A model generated the notes under the pieces. That model was not told where the DNA came from. It saw only the letters and a program-made list of their open reading frames with translations, and ran no database searches. A program made the position numbers and the translations under genes. Shown in pieces: positions 1 through 10,114 of a stretch of DNA of 64,000 nt (within the stretch, counting starts at the first letter, position 1; each line of letters begins with the position of its first letter). This stretch comes from Adiantum capillus-veneris (taxonomy: Eukaryota; Streptophyta; Polypodiopsida; Polypodiales; Pteridaceae), in contig CM043958.1 of NCBI GenBank assembly GCA_014529385.2, forward strand, positions 142,596,734 to 142,660,733, given 5' to 3'.

Positions 1-60
1 AAACCCGCTCTCAAGAAACCTTCTGCCTCCAAGAAATATACGGAGAAGGAACTGGAGAAC

Positions 61-1300
61 GTGGTTGATGCACGGATTGCTCAGCTTTTCGACGTGCAAA
101 AGAAAGGCAAAAAGCACGGCAAAAAGCAGAACAAAGGTACTGACTTCCAGGGATATTTGGGTCGTCAGTCGACATTCGACAAAGCAAAGAAACGGAAGAA
201 GCGTGTTCGATTTGAAGGAGTACCCAGTTCTTCTTCTTCTTCTTCTGACAGTTCTTCTAGCTCCTCGGATTAGAGCGAAGAAGACAGAAAAAAGCAAAAA
301 GCGAAGCAAGACACAAAGCTTCGGAACGGGCAAGAAAAAGGCAAAGAAGGCTACATCTCGCCCACAGACTGACAGTTCTACTGAGGACTCGTCTACAGAC
401 AGCTCAGATTCCGATGACGGAAAGTTTTATGCGAACAAGAAGAATTTTTACAAAGCCAACCAGTATGACTTTCTCGAAGATAAAAGCAAGAAAGTCCGAG
501 AGTTTAAGGAAGGTGGCCACTCGATCAAGTTTGATACTTTTCAGGATACTCAGATGCTTCGAAGGCTTTGTCTTTTATACAGCAGTTTGACATCGCTTTC
601 GCGGGAGGACGCTATTCAGAGCACTCCAAGATTCGGAGAGCTGCCTCTTACTTTAAGGGGAATGCTCGTACTTGGTGGTCCACGCTTCTATTAAGCAAGA
701 CTGTGCCAATTACATGGCTGAAATTCAAGAGGCTTTTTATTTCTTCTTGGTTGACTCAAGAGTTTGAGCGAGATATACGAGCTGCTTGGAACCATCTCCG
801 GATGACCAAGAGCGATACAGTGAATTCTTATTGTGAAAGATTCTGGAGCTCTTTTCTACCCGCCTTTTCATTCAGAGAACAGATTGAGCGGTTTACCTTG
901 GGTCTACCTACAGAGATCCGAGATCACTGCTTGGACCAGAAGTCAGCTTCTATTCAGGAGTTGATGAGTCATGCGAAGCGGGGCTTTGCCATTCACTCTG
1001 GCAGTCTGACCTACCCCACAGATGAGACCATGACACAACGAGCCGAACAGACTTCTGGGAATGAAAGTAGAATGAAAAAGAGCAACCCAGAGAAAAAAAA
1101 AAGGATGCACGACCCAAGCTTACTCCTGAGGAGAGAGCTCGCTTCATCAGAGAGGGGAAGTGCTTTGGATGCGGAGAACATGGACATATTTCCGCGAAGT
1201 GCCCTGATAAGGCACAGAAAGAACAGAATGATAAAGACGACGACAGGTCTGAGAGTTCGAGAGCAGCTGAGGAATGTGGCAGAAAAGGCAGATAGAAAAG
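61..1300 (+). pseudogene. gag of element I (frameshifted)
   Basis: Gag-like nucleocapsid/capsid protein of element I. It begins in a lysine-rich stretch with a serine tract (about 226-273) and continues in another frame with an S/D-rich acidic tract. From about 568 a capsid domain follows with the typical retrotrans_gag pattern (FIQQFDIAF, TWWSTL, SYCERFW). Near 1091-1101 a run of A shifts the frame, and the CCHC zinc knuckle (CFGCGEHGHISAKC, about 1162-1203) is read in a different frame from the capsid. At least three frameshifts separate the parts, so no functional Gag can be made. The homology is clear; exact starts and ends are not. Confidence 0.8.
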
Positions 1301-1379
1301 CAGAACTGGTACCACATGGCGTGGGACTTGCACCGAATCAAATGAATGAAAGTACAAACTTTGCCGTTTTTTTTTGGGG

Positions 1380-3052
1380 CAAAGTGAAGGATCAGGAAGC
1401 TCTTTTGAAGGAGCCAAGGCCAACTTCTTTTCACTTGGAATTGGCGGCTCGATTTGGAACTGCGCCCGACAGACTGACGCCACAGGCGGAGGTAGTTCGA
1501 CTGGCACCCGAATGGGATGTTGCCATTACACCGAGCATTGGCAAACTTCGTTTGCAATGACAGGGGTGTTCAGGGCACGTGAGTGACGTTCTACTCGGGA
1601 TCCCTTGGTACCACAAGAACTACGCCGTGGTTGACTACCGGGCCGAGAAAGCGACTTTGATAAATGAAGGGCTTAGAGATTGTACTTGATGAACTTCAGT
1701 TTTCTTACTCATTCTTTTGGGAGAACTGAACGATGGATAAAGGTTGAATATGTTTTGACCTGAAGAAAAGAAAGCCAAGATTTTTTTCTCCACGCTCATG
1801 CCGATTGCTTTTGAGAGGGCCTGAAGATCATACCATTGATCTGATATCTGGAAGCACGCCACCGAATCGGCCACCTTATCGTGTGAGCCGAGTACAGAAT
1901 GAAAAGATTATGAACTCAGTGAAAGACCTCATGGAAAAGGGTCTTGTCCAGCCTAGTACTTCACCGTATTGCTCTCCAGTGTTGTTGGTTTTGAAGAAAG
2001 ACGGATCTTGGAGAATGTGCATCGATTATAGCACTCTCAACGAAATCACCATCAAGAACAGATTTCCGATTCGTAGGATTGATGATATACTCGACAAGTT
2101 ACAGGGATCCTCGTGCTTTAGCAGGATTGACTTGAAGAGTGGATATTATCAGATCAGGATAGCGCCAGGAGATGTCTACAAGACAGCTTTTCGGACGACT
2201 TTTGGGTTATTTGAGTTTTTGGTGATGCCTTTTGGCTTAACCAATGCTCCTGCGACATTTAACCGGATGATGGATAGGATTTTTCGAGAGTACAGGCTAT
2301 TTGTTGGCACTTTCTTTGACGACATCATTGTTTTCTCCAAGAATGAGACAGAACACAGAGATCATCTGCTTCAAGTCTTTCAGGCATTACGAGATCACAT
2401 GTTAGTGATTAATGCTAAGAAAAGTGAATTTTTCCTACTAGAGATACACTTTTTGGGACACATTGTGTCAGCAGCAGGAGTGCGAATGGACCCGGCCAAG
2501 ATAGAGACTATCCGTGATTGGCCCGATTTGAGGAATGTCCATGAAGTTAGAAGCTTCTTGGGACTGTGTTCGTACTACAGGCGGTTCATACGAAAGTTTG
2601 CAGAGGTTGCTTCCCCTTTGCATACCTTGACACAGAAAGGAGTACCTTTTTCGTGGGGACCCACAGAGGTGACTGCCTTTCGGACATTGAAAGAGAAATT
2701 GACTACAGGACCAGATTTGACTTTGTCGGACTTGCAGAAGTCATTTGAAGTATTTTGTGATGCTTGTGGTCGTAGTCTGGGTGCGGTCTTGATGCAAGAA
2801 GGCCATGTCATAGCTTACGAGAGCCGTTTGTTCTCTAGGCCGGAGATGACAGCACAGATCTATGAGAAAGAGCTTTTGGCGGTTATCCATGCTCTTACTC
2901 AGTGGCAGCATTACCTACTCGGAGCGGATTTTACTGTCTTTACAGACCATCAGAGTTTGCGCTACTTCTTGTCACAGAAGGAGCTTTCGGAAAAGCAGAT
3001 GCGGTGGGTGAACATCTTGTCACAGTTCCACTTCCAGATTGTCCATGTGTAG
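1380..3052 (+). pseudogene. protease-reverse transcriptase-RNase H of element I (broken)
   Basis: The first part (about 1425-1680) resembles the retropepsin C-terminal half (LRLQ, then LLGIPWYHKN in another frame). From 1805 a long open frame runs through the RT palm ([22 protein letters not shown], catalytic FFDD in [11 protein letters not shown]) and on to the connection and RNase H ([25 protein letters not shown]). It stops at a TAG at 3050-3052. The sequence just after this stop continues the same frame (VVADALSRK), so it is a single nonsense change inside the polyprotein. The family normally has one continuous pol, and here the protease/RT junction (about 1680-1805) is also disrupted. 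Confidence 0.88.
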
Positions 3053-3896
3053 GGACAGAAGAATGTGGTGGCAGATGCTTTGTCTCGGAAACCGTTGGTT
3101 CTAGCTATTACCGCGATACATCATAGGAGCTTCGAGGATATGGTCGATCAATATGCCACAGATACAGGTTTTGCAGATATTTTCACACGGATACCGGATG
3201 GGGAGACAGTAGCTGGATACACCCTTCGGGAAGGCTACTTGATGAAAAAGACTATGTTGTGCGTTACGCATCCGTTGAGGGAAAAGGTTATGACTGATTG
3301 CCACTGTCCACCTTTTACGGGTCACCGCGGCATTGCTACCACCATGAAAGGGGTAGAGAGAGATTTCTTTTGGTGGAGACTGAAGAAGGATGTGGAAGAG
3401 TTTGTGCGCAATTGCTTGGTATGCCAGAAGGTCAAGTTTGACAGGCATAAAGCACAGGGATTGTTACAGCCTTTACCCATACCCACCCGCCCTTGGGAAA
3501 GTATTGAAATGGATTTCATTTTTTTTTATCTCCCGAGAATACAGAATGATCACGATGATTTTCCGATTACATGGCACGCCTGAGACGATTGTCTCCGACA
3601 GAGACCCTAAATTTATGAGTTTGTTTTGGAAGGCAATTTGGGAGAACATTGGCACGCGGTTGCAGTTCTCGTCATCGTTCCACTTGCAGACTGACGGGCA
3701 ATCTGAGATTGCCAATTCAGTGATTTTAGATTTATTGAAGTCTTCTATCTCGCGTCAGAAGACTCAATGGGAAAAGAACTTACCTTTGGTGGAATTTGCC
3801 TACAATAACACGATACACTCTTCGACGGGGAAGATGCCATGTGAGATTGTTGAAACTGCTGCGAAGGTTCCATCCTTCCTGAGCACGAAAGATTAG
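3053..3896 (+). pseudogene. integrase of element I with internal deletion
   Basis: It starts in the same frame as RT, after the TAG. The N-terminal zinc-binding HHCC domain (HCPPFTGHRG ... CLVCQKVKF, about 3300-3440) is followed by the first catalytic Asp (EMDFIF). The core is then collapsed: the sequence passes from YLPRIQND almost directly to FRLHGTPETIVSDRDPKF in a different frame. This loses about 40-50 residues between the first and second catalytic Asp that related integrases have. The second Asp (VSDRD) and the Glu motif (LQTDGQSEIAN) remain. The frame ends at a TAG at 3894-3896. The deletion makes the enzyme inactive regardless of the frameshifts. Confidence 0.85.
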
Positions 3897-4465
3897 AAAT
3901 TTGAAGCGGATGAATATTCGCGAGATTTGGATACGGCTTTTGCCAAGGTTCGCGAGACTTTGCAGGAGTCTCAAGAACGACAGAAAAAGGCAGCGCATCG
4001 CCATCGTCGCGACTGGAAATTGAAGGAGGATGATTGGGTGCTCTTACTTTTGAGAAGGCACGCCTAAGAAAGAAAAAGGGAAAGGAGAGGCTTTTTCCAA
4101 AGCTTAGTATGTGATACTACGGACCTTTCCAGATTACTGACAAGATAAATGATGTCTCCTTCCGATTGAAACTGCCAGATACTTGGAGGATTCACAATGC
4201 ATTGCATGTGAGTCTCTTGAAACCTGTTAAGAGTGATGTGCCTGATGATGGGGAGTCTGATGAGCAACCCAAAGTGGAAGAAAACGAGGAGATCCTTGTT
4301 CCTGAACAGATTTTGGCACATAATGATACGAAGAAAGGTAAAGTCCGAAGGCGGTTCTTGGTTAAGTTCAAGAATTTTCCTGCATTTGATGCGAAGTGGA
4401 TGGAGGAGGAGGACCTAGCAGATACTCCTCGGATTGTGAAACTTTACCTCGATGTTTTGGTTTAG
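3897..4465 (+). pseudogene. integrase C-terminus and chromodomain-like tail of element I
   Basis: After a stop, about 3899-4050 reads as the basic linker typical of gypsy integrases (EADEYSRDLDTAFAKV, RQKKAAHRHRR). A frame break at about 4050-4165 follows. A final open frame contains KLPDTWRIHNALHVSLLKP and a chromodomain-like tail (FLVKFKNFP, then AKWMEEEDL), ending at the TAG at 4463-4465. In chromoviruses this domain targets integration to particular chromatin. Here it is intact in sequence but cut off from the rest by frameshifts. Confidence 0.8.
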
Positions 4466-5056
4466 CATAGTCTACTCCAAACGGAACCCAGAATTCAGCT
4501 TGGCCGGAGATCTGGTACAGTGGGATGCACAAGAGGGGAGTCACTCCACTCCTTTGTCAACAGATGCCTCGATTTTGATACTAAAGTCACTGATGTCTCT
4601 TTGAGCTTCAGGGATACTGAGAGCTGACAGTATTCTGCTGGATGACTTTATGAAATGGAATTCCTGATTATGATACTGATTTGTTCTTGACTTCTTGTGA
4701 GTGCAGGAACTGATAGCCGAAATGACTGCAGCATTTTGGTCTGATTGATCTCGAATAGACATGGTTGCAATAGGGGTTAGTCAATCGGACATCGATGAGG
4801 TCCCGATTGGACCTAGATGTGATTGCTAGCTACATTGCCGATAAATCATGGTCTAAGATCCGAATGAATGTTGAATGTCATGTGATGTCCTGTGATGTCT
4901 GGTGATGTCCTGTGATGTCGTGTGATGTGACCGTCGATTTTGTACATGTGCTAGATGTGCGTTCCTAGTACGTAGGTACTAACAGTCAGTGTCTGCTAAG
5001 ACGGTTTATGGCTTTTGTCGGTTTTGCAGGCGTAATCGCGGTCGATTACAATGCTT
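4466..5056 (+). other. 3' untranslated region of element I
   Basis: Non-coding DNA between the end of pol and the polypurine tract. No supported gene is seen on either strand. It holds a short tandem repeat (separate entry). Confidence 0.7.
4881..4930 (+). repeat. 10-bp tandem repeat (TGTGATGTCC)n
   Basis: Five head-to-tail 10-bp units, consensus TGTGATGTCC, with one or two mismatches in the third and last units. It lies inside the 3' untranslated region of element I. Confidence 0.85.
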
Positions 5057-5070
5057 TCAAGAGGGGGGTA
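5057..5070 (+). other. polypurine tract of element I
   Basis: TCAAGAGGGGGGTA directly precedes the LTR start TGTCACA, as expected for the plus-strand primer of a + oriented LTR retrotransposon. Confidence 0.85.
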
Positions 5071-6490
5071 TGTCACAAAGTGATGACGTGGCGGACAACA
5101 GAAACCCTAATTTCTGCCAGAAACCCTAAAATTCCTGCAAACCCTAATTTTTGCCAAAAACCCTAAATTCCGGAAATCGCGGAGGCGGATTATTAAAATT
5201 AAAATAAATAAAAAATTTTGGAAAATGATGAGCGACGCGAATTTTGCTTTTGCTTTTTTTTTATAAAAAAAAAAGAGAAAAGACTCTCTAAGAGAGAGAG
5301 AGAACTGATGCTTTTGATTTTAAAAGCTTTTGGGGCTCTGCTTTTGGGCATCCCTTGTAACCTTTAAATTAGTGGTGAGGGCCTCACTTTTCAGAGCATC
5401 TGGACGCAGAGTCTGAGAGTGAAACCCTAACCGCTCTCTTGTACTTTGATGATTGATTAATACAAAAAGAAATACCGAAAGGGGCGCCAATCTTTGGGGC
5501 CAATATCTCTAGGCACGGAACTCCGCCGGGCCAATGCAAATCTATTGTGATCTGTGAATTGTTTTGAAGTGGTTATTTGGTGCTGTCGCGGTTGATTCTT
5601 GACTTGGAGTGTCCAAGTTTGTTACATTTTCTGTTTTCAGCCCATAAACGTCGTAGACAGGGCTGATTTACGAGAAGGAACCCGAGAACACACCTCTTTT
5701 GTGTGTAAGATTGGAAGCAAGGATTTTCTATGCAGAGATCTCTTCCGGGGAATTGTTTTTCGAGAACCGAGTTGCGTTTCAAGCATCGAGACTTTGAAGG
5801 TAACGATTTTCATGTTATGATCTCTGAGTATTTGATTGCAGGTGTACTTCCTCTTCGTGAGGGATTAGGAGCAGAGGAAGGCATGAGCCTCTGCACGAGA
5901 AAAGCGCTCTGAGGAACTAGAGCCAGATCAGCCCAAGGGTTTCGTACCCAAGTTTAGGGAGCAGATCCACGGATCGAAGAGAGGTAGACTCTCGAGATGT
6001 GATCCAAAAGTTGAAATTCCCAAGGGAAGGACTTCGTGTCCAGGAAAGCGGAGTTAATCTGCAGGAAGAGGACTCTGGAAACAGAGTTAGAAAAGAGTTT
6101 CAGGGATGTCATGCCCTGAGTCTGGAAGGTGAGATCCAGGGGCGAGAACCTTGGTTCTCAAGGATTTGGAATAAGGAACAGAAGTTCCTTGGAATAGGGT
6201 TTTGCCCTAGGAATCGGAAGCTAAGGCTTCCAGGAACCATCAAGTCTTATTCTAGAACGAACGTGGTAATACGTTCGATTCAAGTGCTTGTATAGACTTC
6301 TCCTCAGTAATAAAGATACTATTACGGGGGGGGGACCAGCCCATCTTCTGGTCCCAGTACTGTGTCGATCTTCTTACTTTATCTCTCTCTCTCTATCTAT
6401 TTCTCTCTGTATCCTCTCGCTTCAATATTAAGTGATAAATTTTATTTATCCGATTATATTTTATATTGCTATGCGCTCCCGTTTGTGACA
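5071..6490 (+). repeat. 3' LTR of element I (1420 bp)
   Basis: It starts TGTCACA right after the polypurine tract and ends with the inverted complement TGTGACA. It contains four telo-boxes near its 5' end, A/T-rich stretches at 5190-5275 that could hold the promoter, and a (GA)n stretch at about 5293-5306. The 5' partner LTR is outside the window, so the boundaries rest on the PPT and the terminal inverted repeat. Confidence 0.9.
5102..5166 (+). promoter_or_regulatory. array of four telo-box motifs in the LTR
   Basis: AAACCCTAA occurs at 5102, 5121, 5139 and 5158, that is, with spacings of 19, 18 and 19 bp. A fifth copy is at 5422. The flanking bases are also partly repeated (TTTCTGCCAG, TTTTTGCCAA), so it is a small tandem array. 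Telo-boxes are known binding sites for plant TRB/Myb-type factors. A role here is inference. Confidence 0.7.
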
Positions 6491-6912
6491 GGAACACTCC
6501 CCAATGCCTACACCTAGCAGACATTGGTTGTGCTCATGTGCAATCAGAGGGCATGCAATTACGTCGAAGTGCCTGGACATGCACATCCTGTGTACAAGTT
6601 CACAAGGGTGCCAGAACCCTTCCTAGAAGTAAGCTTGTCCACATGAACATAGGGTTGGATGTGCATGTGGCACACGCACACAGAGGATTATTGATCCAAC
6701 GATGAAAAGCAAGGCATTGCTTGCCAAGCTTATAGTATCATGATAGTTTCATGGGACTAAGCCTCAGAAACAATTTCTATACCATGCTTTGTCACGTGCC
6801 ACTCCTCATTTTGGTCCATGGACAGTGCTTGCGCTTGGTGCTCGACCATTCGTTTCAAATTGACATCTTTGGATAAGTCACCATTTATGTGTTGTTTGCT
6901 GAGGATATGGAT
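6491..6912. other. intervening DNA, no gene seen
   Basis: Sequence between the element I LTR and the next LTR fragment. Short open frames exist but none has recognisable protein character. It may be part of a large S6K intron. Confidence 0.5.
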
Positions 6913-7440
6913 TGTCACAAATTGATGACTTGGAGTGCCCCAACCGGAAAGAAATGGCCGAGAGGACAAGAAAAATTGAACCCACAGAACAAAGTAAGTT
7001 CTGAACCTAGAAACAGTGACCGAGGGGCCTAAAATTGAAAAGAATTAAGGAAATTTTTAATCCTAGTCCCACCCAACTTATGGAGCATCGGCTGAGGGGC
7101 CTAAAATCCTACAACTCAAAGGCATGAGGACTAATTGCATATTTTCACGAATTGCGTTGACATGCCACGTGGCACTGTGATACAGATTTCCGCAATTTAT
7201 GCTGACAAATTTTGGCAGTTTCTAGCGCTAGTTTTTGAGAGCAGATGCTTTTGGGGTTTAGTGCTTTTGAGTGAAGTGCTTTTGGGGCTCTACTTTTGGG
7301 CATCCCTTGTATGTTTATAAGTGCCCAAAGGGCCATTCAAGAAATAAGAGCCTCAAGGGAAGAAAACTGCGAGAGTTAGAGATTGAGCACAATCTTCTCC
7401 AAAGCAAGGATCCAACCAAGGGTAACAACCTCGTACAAGT
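6913..7440 (+). repeat. LTR fragment related to the element I LTR
   Basis: It starts TGTCACAAATTGATGACTTGG, close to the start of the element I LTR (TGTCACAAAGTGATGACGTGG). Further in, 7246-7320 shares GCTTTTGGGGCTCT and TTTTGGGCATCCCTTGTA with 5325-5360 of that LTR. No internal retroelement sequence adjoins it, so it looks like a solo or truncated LTR of a sister family. The 3' end is not clear. Confidence 0.6.
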
Positions 7441-8097
7441 TGCTAAGGTAATCGCAAATCTTATGCCCACATTGAAATGATGTAAGAAGTGAAATCATAG
7501 AATCCACACAATTGATGCAAAGGTAGGAAAACATGCACTGATCGAAACACAAAATCCACGCGATCAGTGAAGAGGTAGGAAAGACCTTAGGGTCGATTCC
7601 GAGACCTGTGCACACTAACCTTGGTTGAAGTTGCTCTCTCCCCAACAAAATCTAGTAGTGAACCGCTCAGTATGAGTTTGACGCCTTAGGAGACTTTTAT
7701 CACTCGGCAAACATAAAATCGCTCTTAACTGACATAAATCGTGACTACTTTCATCATCTCTTGTGATAAACATAAGTCTTAAGTTAATGCATTGCGTCCT
7801 ACGGCATGGATAGCTTGACGTCTCATTCCAATTTCTCCCACATACATTGGTGGTTGTACACCTTGCAATTTTTCCGCCGTGGATTTTACTTTTGCCTCTG
7901 ACGGCCAGGCTTTAAGCCCCTTCTTAAACCGTTCCCTTAAGCTCAAGCTTGAGTCTTCTTAACAAAAGGAATTAACTCTCGAAAAAAGGTAAGTTCTAAC
8001 CTGAGTTAGCACGGACATAATTGCACAGCAGAGCTTTAAAAGTGCTCCTGAAATGGCTTAACATTAAATATCAACTTAAATACCTGAAATGAAATAC
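7441..8097. other. non-coding DNA, probably part of S6K intron 1
   Basis: No coding exon is visible. In particular I found no downstream kinase exon on the minus strand. By position it is the start of the intron that follows the S6K exon. The donor GTATTT directly follows the exon on the minus strand. Confidence 0.45.
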
Positions 8098-8694
8098 CTG
8101 AAATGAGTAACGGAGTTGCACAATAAATGGATGAATTATCTTGGTGAGGATGTTCCTCTCGGCCTTCATATAATCCCCTTGGTTCTTTTCCATGATTTCT
8201 TCCTTTCTCATCACTTTCATTGCAAGGATCTCCTTGGTGTAGATATGCTGCACCTGGAAAACCTTTCCAAAAGCACCTTGCCCAACAACTTTAAGCAGCG
8301 TGAAATCAGCTGGCCCAACTCGCGTGCCACTAACCAATGTTTCCGTGTTGTCACTGTCTGCCCCATCGTTTGCCATGACAGAACAACTAAACTCTTTCTC
8401 CTCTCTCAGGACTAACTGCTGTTGTTTCACACAAATTCCGTCCAAAGAGTGCAGCCCACCTGTTAAGGGTCCAACAAGAGAATGGGATCGGGAGCAAAGT
8501 ATCTCAGGTTCTGCGCATGGGACAAGCTCGGTTGAAATTGGGGAAGGAAGCGGCCCAAAAACATCAGAAAAGTCGAACTCAACAGGTTCATACTGTTGAA
8601 CGGGGTCGTTACCAAGATCGTCATCACTCATAATCAGTGTGTTGAGGAAAGAAGAAGGCCTGGGCTTGTGACTTCCAAGTAGAGAGCTTACCAT
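8098..8694 (-). CDS. S6K: S6 kinase (AGC family) first coding exon, partial gene
   Basis: The first coding exon of a plant ribosomal S6 kinase, a TOR-activated Ser/Thr kinase that controls translation and growth. The encoded 199 residues begin MVSS, as in Arabidopsis S6K1. They carry the acidic TOS-like segment FDFSDVFGPLP (residues 40-50), by which plant S6Ks bind RAPTOR, then SRSHSLVGP (69-76). The AGC kinase N-lobe follows: Gly loop GQGAFGKV (138-145), catalytic Lys in LAMKVMRK (Lys160) and the alpha-C Glu in KAERNIL (Glu179). The match ends at YSFQ (199), where the DNA continues CAG|GTATTT, a splice donor. The rest of the kinase domain and the C-terminal tail are absent up to the window edge, so the gene is split by a very large intron or is a truncated copy. 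The exon itself has no stop or frameshift. Confidence 0.9.
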
Positions 8695-9028
8695 GACTCC
8701 AAACCAAAGAAGAAAGCCCAGACTGTCTGTGATGGTTTACGTAGGGAATCCTAAGACCCTCATTAAGCCCGCTTCTGTTATAGGAAAAAGCAGGAAGGAG
8801 GCAGGCAGCGAGGATCGGGAAATTGGCGAGCAAGCAGGGGTCCTGTGTATGTGGGCTGAGAAGACAATGAAGAAGAGTAGGGAAACAGAGAGGGCGAAGA
8901 TGAATATCGGCAACGCGCAGCAGAGATCGCCACAAAAGATGTGGCCTCTGCGGGTTTGCAGATCAGACTCATGAAGCAAAGTATGGGTTAAGCAGAATAC
9001 TCAGACTGCGCAACGAGCTGTCGAGGAG
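8695..9028 (-). other. S6K: S6K 5' leader with upstream open frames
   Basis: The stretch between the likely transcription start (about 30 bp downstream of the TATA box) and the S6K start codon. It holds several upstream ATGs, including an 80-codon frame (8979-8737) that ends before the main start, so translation may be moderated by uORFs. A leader intron cannot be excluded. Confidence 0.55.
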
Positions 9029-9050
9029 AGGAAGGTGTAGTTGTGGATGG

Positions 9051-9060
9051 TCTTTATATC
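9051..9060 (-). promoter_or_regulatory. S6K: TATA box of S6K
   Basis: On the minus strand the sequence reads GATATAAAGA, a good plant TATA box. It lies about 365 bp upstream of the S6K start codon. An ACGT core (TTGACGTAAT) lies about 10-20 bp further upstream. Confidence 0.6.
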
Positions 9061-9383
9061 GTGTTTATTACGTCAATATAATATAATTCTCAGCATATTC
9101 GAAATTTCCCCCCAATACCTGCCATGTGTTCAATGTTGCGACAAATGGCTATGCTTTTGAGAGAGAATTTGGTAAAGTCGCGCTGCGTTTTATGGTCTGC
9201 CTTAGGCCCCTGTCACACTGGGGCACCCAAAACATGGCCAAGCGGAGGTGGCGCCCTCCTATTCGTCCACCAAAAAGTGATTTCGGGACTAGAAGCTTTG
9301 TCGGATGGCCGGCCTCACCAGCCCGGCCAACTTTCCAAAGTGGTGGTCATCTCTCAAAAAGTAAGCCGCGAGCCCACGTCATA

Positions 9384-9437
9384 GGCTTTGAACTCTAACC
9401 CTGAGCGCAAGACGCGGAGAGTCTACCACCTGGACTA
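9384..9437 (-). repeat. tRNA-like (SINE-type) A and B box pair
   Basis: On the minus strand TAGTCCAGGTGGTAGACT (9437-9420) resembles a Pol III A box, and GAGTTCAAAGCC (9395-9384) resembles a B box about 25 bp downstream. This looks like the tRNA-derived head of a SINE inside the MITE. No clear 3' tail is seen because element A interrupts next to it. Confidence 0.35.
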
Positions 9438-9475
9438 CGTACGTTGGTTGAAATGGAAGCCTACCTGAAGATTAA

Positions 9476-10114
9476 TGTAACATTTAATGGCCTAATAACT
9501 TGTGTGTAGCAGAAATGAGCATGAACATAGTGGGCATTTCATTAGAATAGATTCCTAATGAGAATTACAAGAGTGCTTGGGTGGAGAGAGCAACAAAAAG
9601 CATAACACCTAGTTAGATAGCATCGACAATACTTTCAAAAGAGAGAGAAATTAAGCTAATGACAACAGTTGAGGACCGGATTTGCATGGAGCCGGTCCCC
9701 CCTCCAAAAGGCTTTGTATTATGGTTTCTCCCATCAAGAGAGACATTGTACAATACAATTCTTTGTGTTCCTTCAAGACTAGCTAGTGCAATGAAGATGA
9801 AAGCTTCATGCACTAAGCAAACACAACTTGAATTATCCCCGTTCTCAAACCCAAGACCTCACACACCTTCGAAGATGGTGAGAGCTAGCAGGGTATGAGA
9901 GTAGATTGAGAGGAAGAAGCAGTATCTTACGAGAAAGATGTACATCTCCTCACATAATCACTCATATTAGCATAGCTTTAGCTTAGTAATTAGCTTGGTA
10001 GAGGAGACGAGCATGCATTGAAGCTTGGCTCTTGGTTGGATTTGCATCCACATGCCAAGAGTGTGTTGATGTAAGCTTCTATCTCACAAGCTTGGAGTAG
10101 ATGATGAGCTCTCC
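9476..10114 (-). repeat. truncated 3' LTR of element A
   Basis: It matches the first ~640 bp of the right LTR (11762-12400) and of both element B LTRs, then breaks off at GAGCTCTCCA, where it joins gag sequence. Confidence 0.88.

Larger units (their letters stand above)
1..6490 (+). mobile_element. Element I: degenerate Ty3/gypsy chromovirus, 5' end outside window
   Basis: An LTR retrotransposon in + orientation whose 5' LTR lies left of the window. In order it shows gag, zinc knuckle, protease, reverse transcriptase, RNase H, integrase and a chromodomain-like tail, then a polypurine tract and a complete 3' LTR. The order PR-RT-RH-IN with a C-terminal chromodomain is that of Ty3/gypsy chromoviruses. 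Frameshifts and stops in gag and pol and a deletion in integrase show it is dead. The last seven bases of the LTR (TGTGACA) are the inverted complement of its first seven (TGTCACA). The 5 bases after the LTR (GGAAC) would be the target-site duplication, but its partner is outside the window. Confidence 0.93.

Noticed and set aside
950-1507. Minus-strand open frames opposite the gag region of element I
   Set aside because: Shadows of the retroelement coding strand; no domain or codon pattern.
5102-5166. Interstitial telomere repeat
   Set aside because: The AAACCCTAA motifs are spaced by 18-19 bp and are not contiguous (TTTAGGG)n, so it is a telo-box array and not telomeric DNA.
8116-8599. Plus-strand frames opposite the S6K exon
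   Set aside because: Antisense shadows of the S6K coding exon.
9613-9813. 66-70-codon frame repeated in every LTR of the A/B family (MHEAFIFIALASLEG..)
   Set aside because: Repeated only because the LTR is repeated. It shows no known domain, and LTRs of this family are not expected to code. A small LTR-encoded peptide cannot be excluded.
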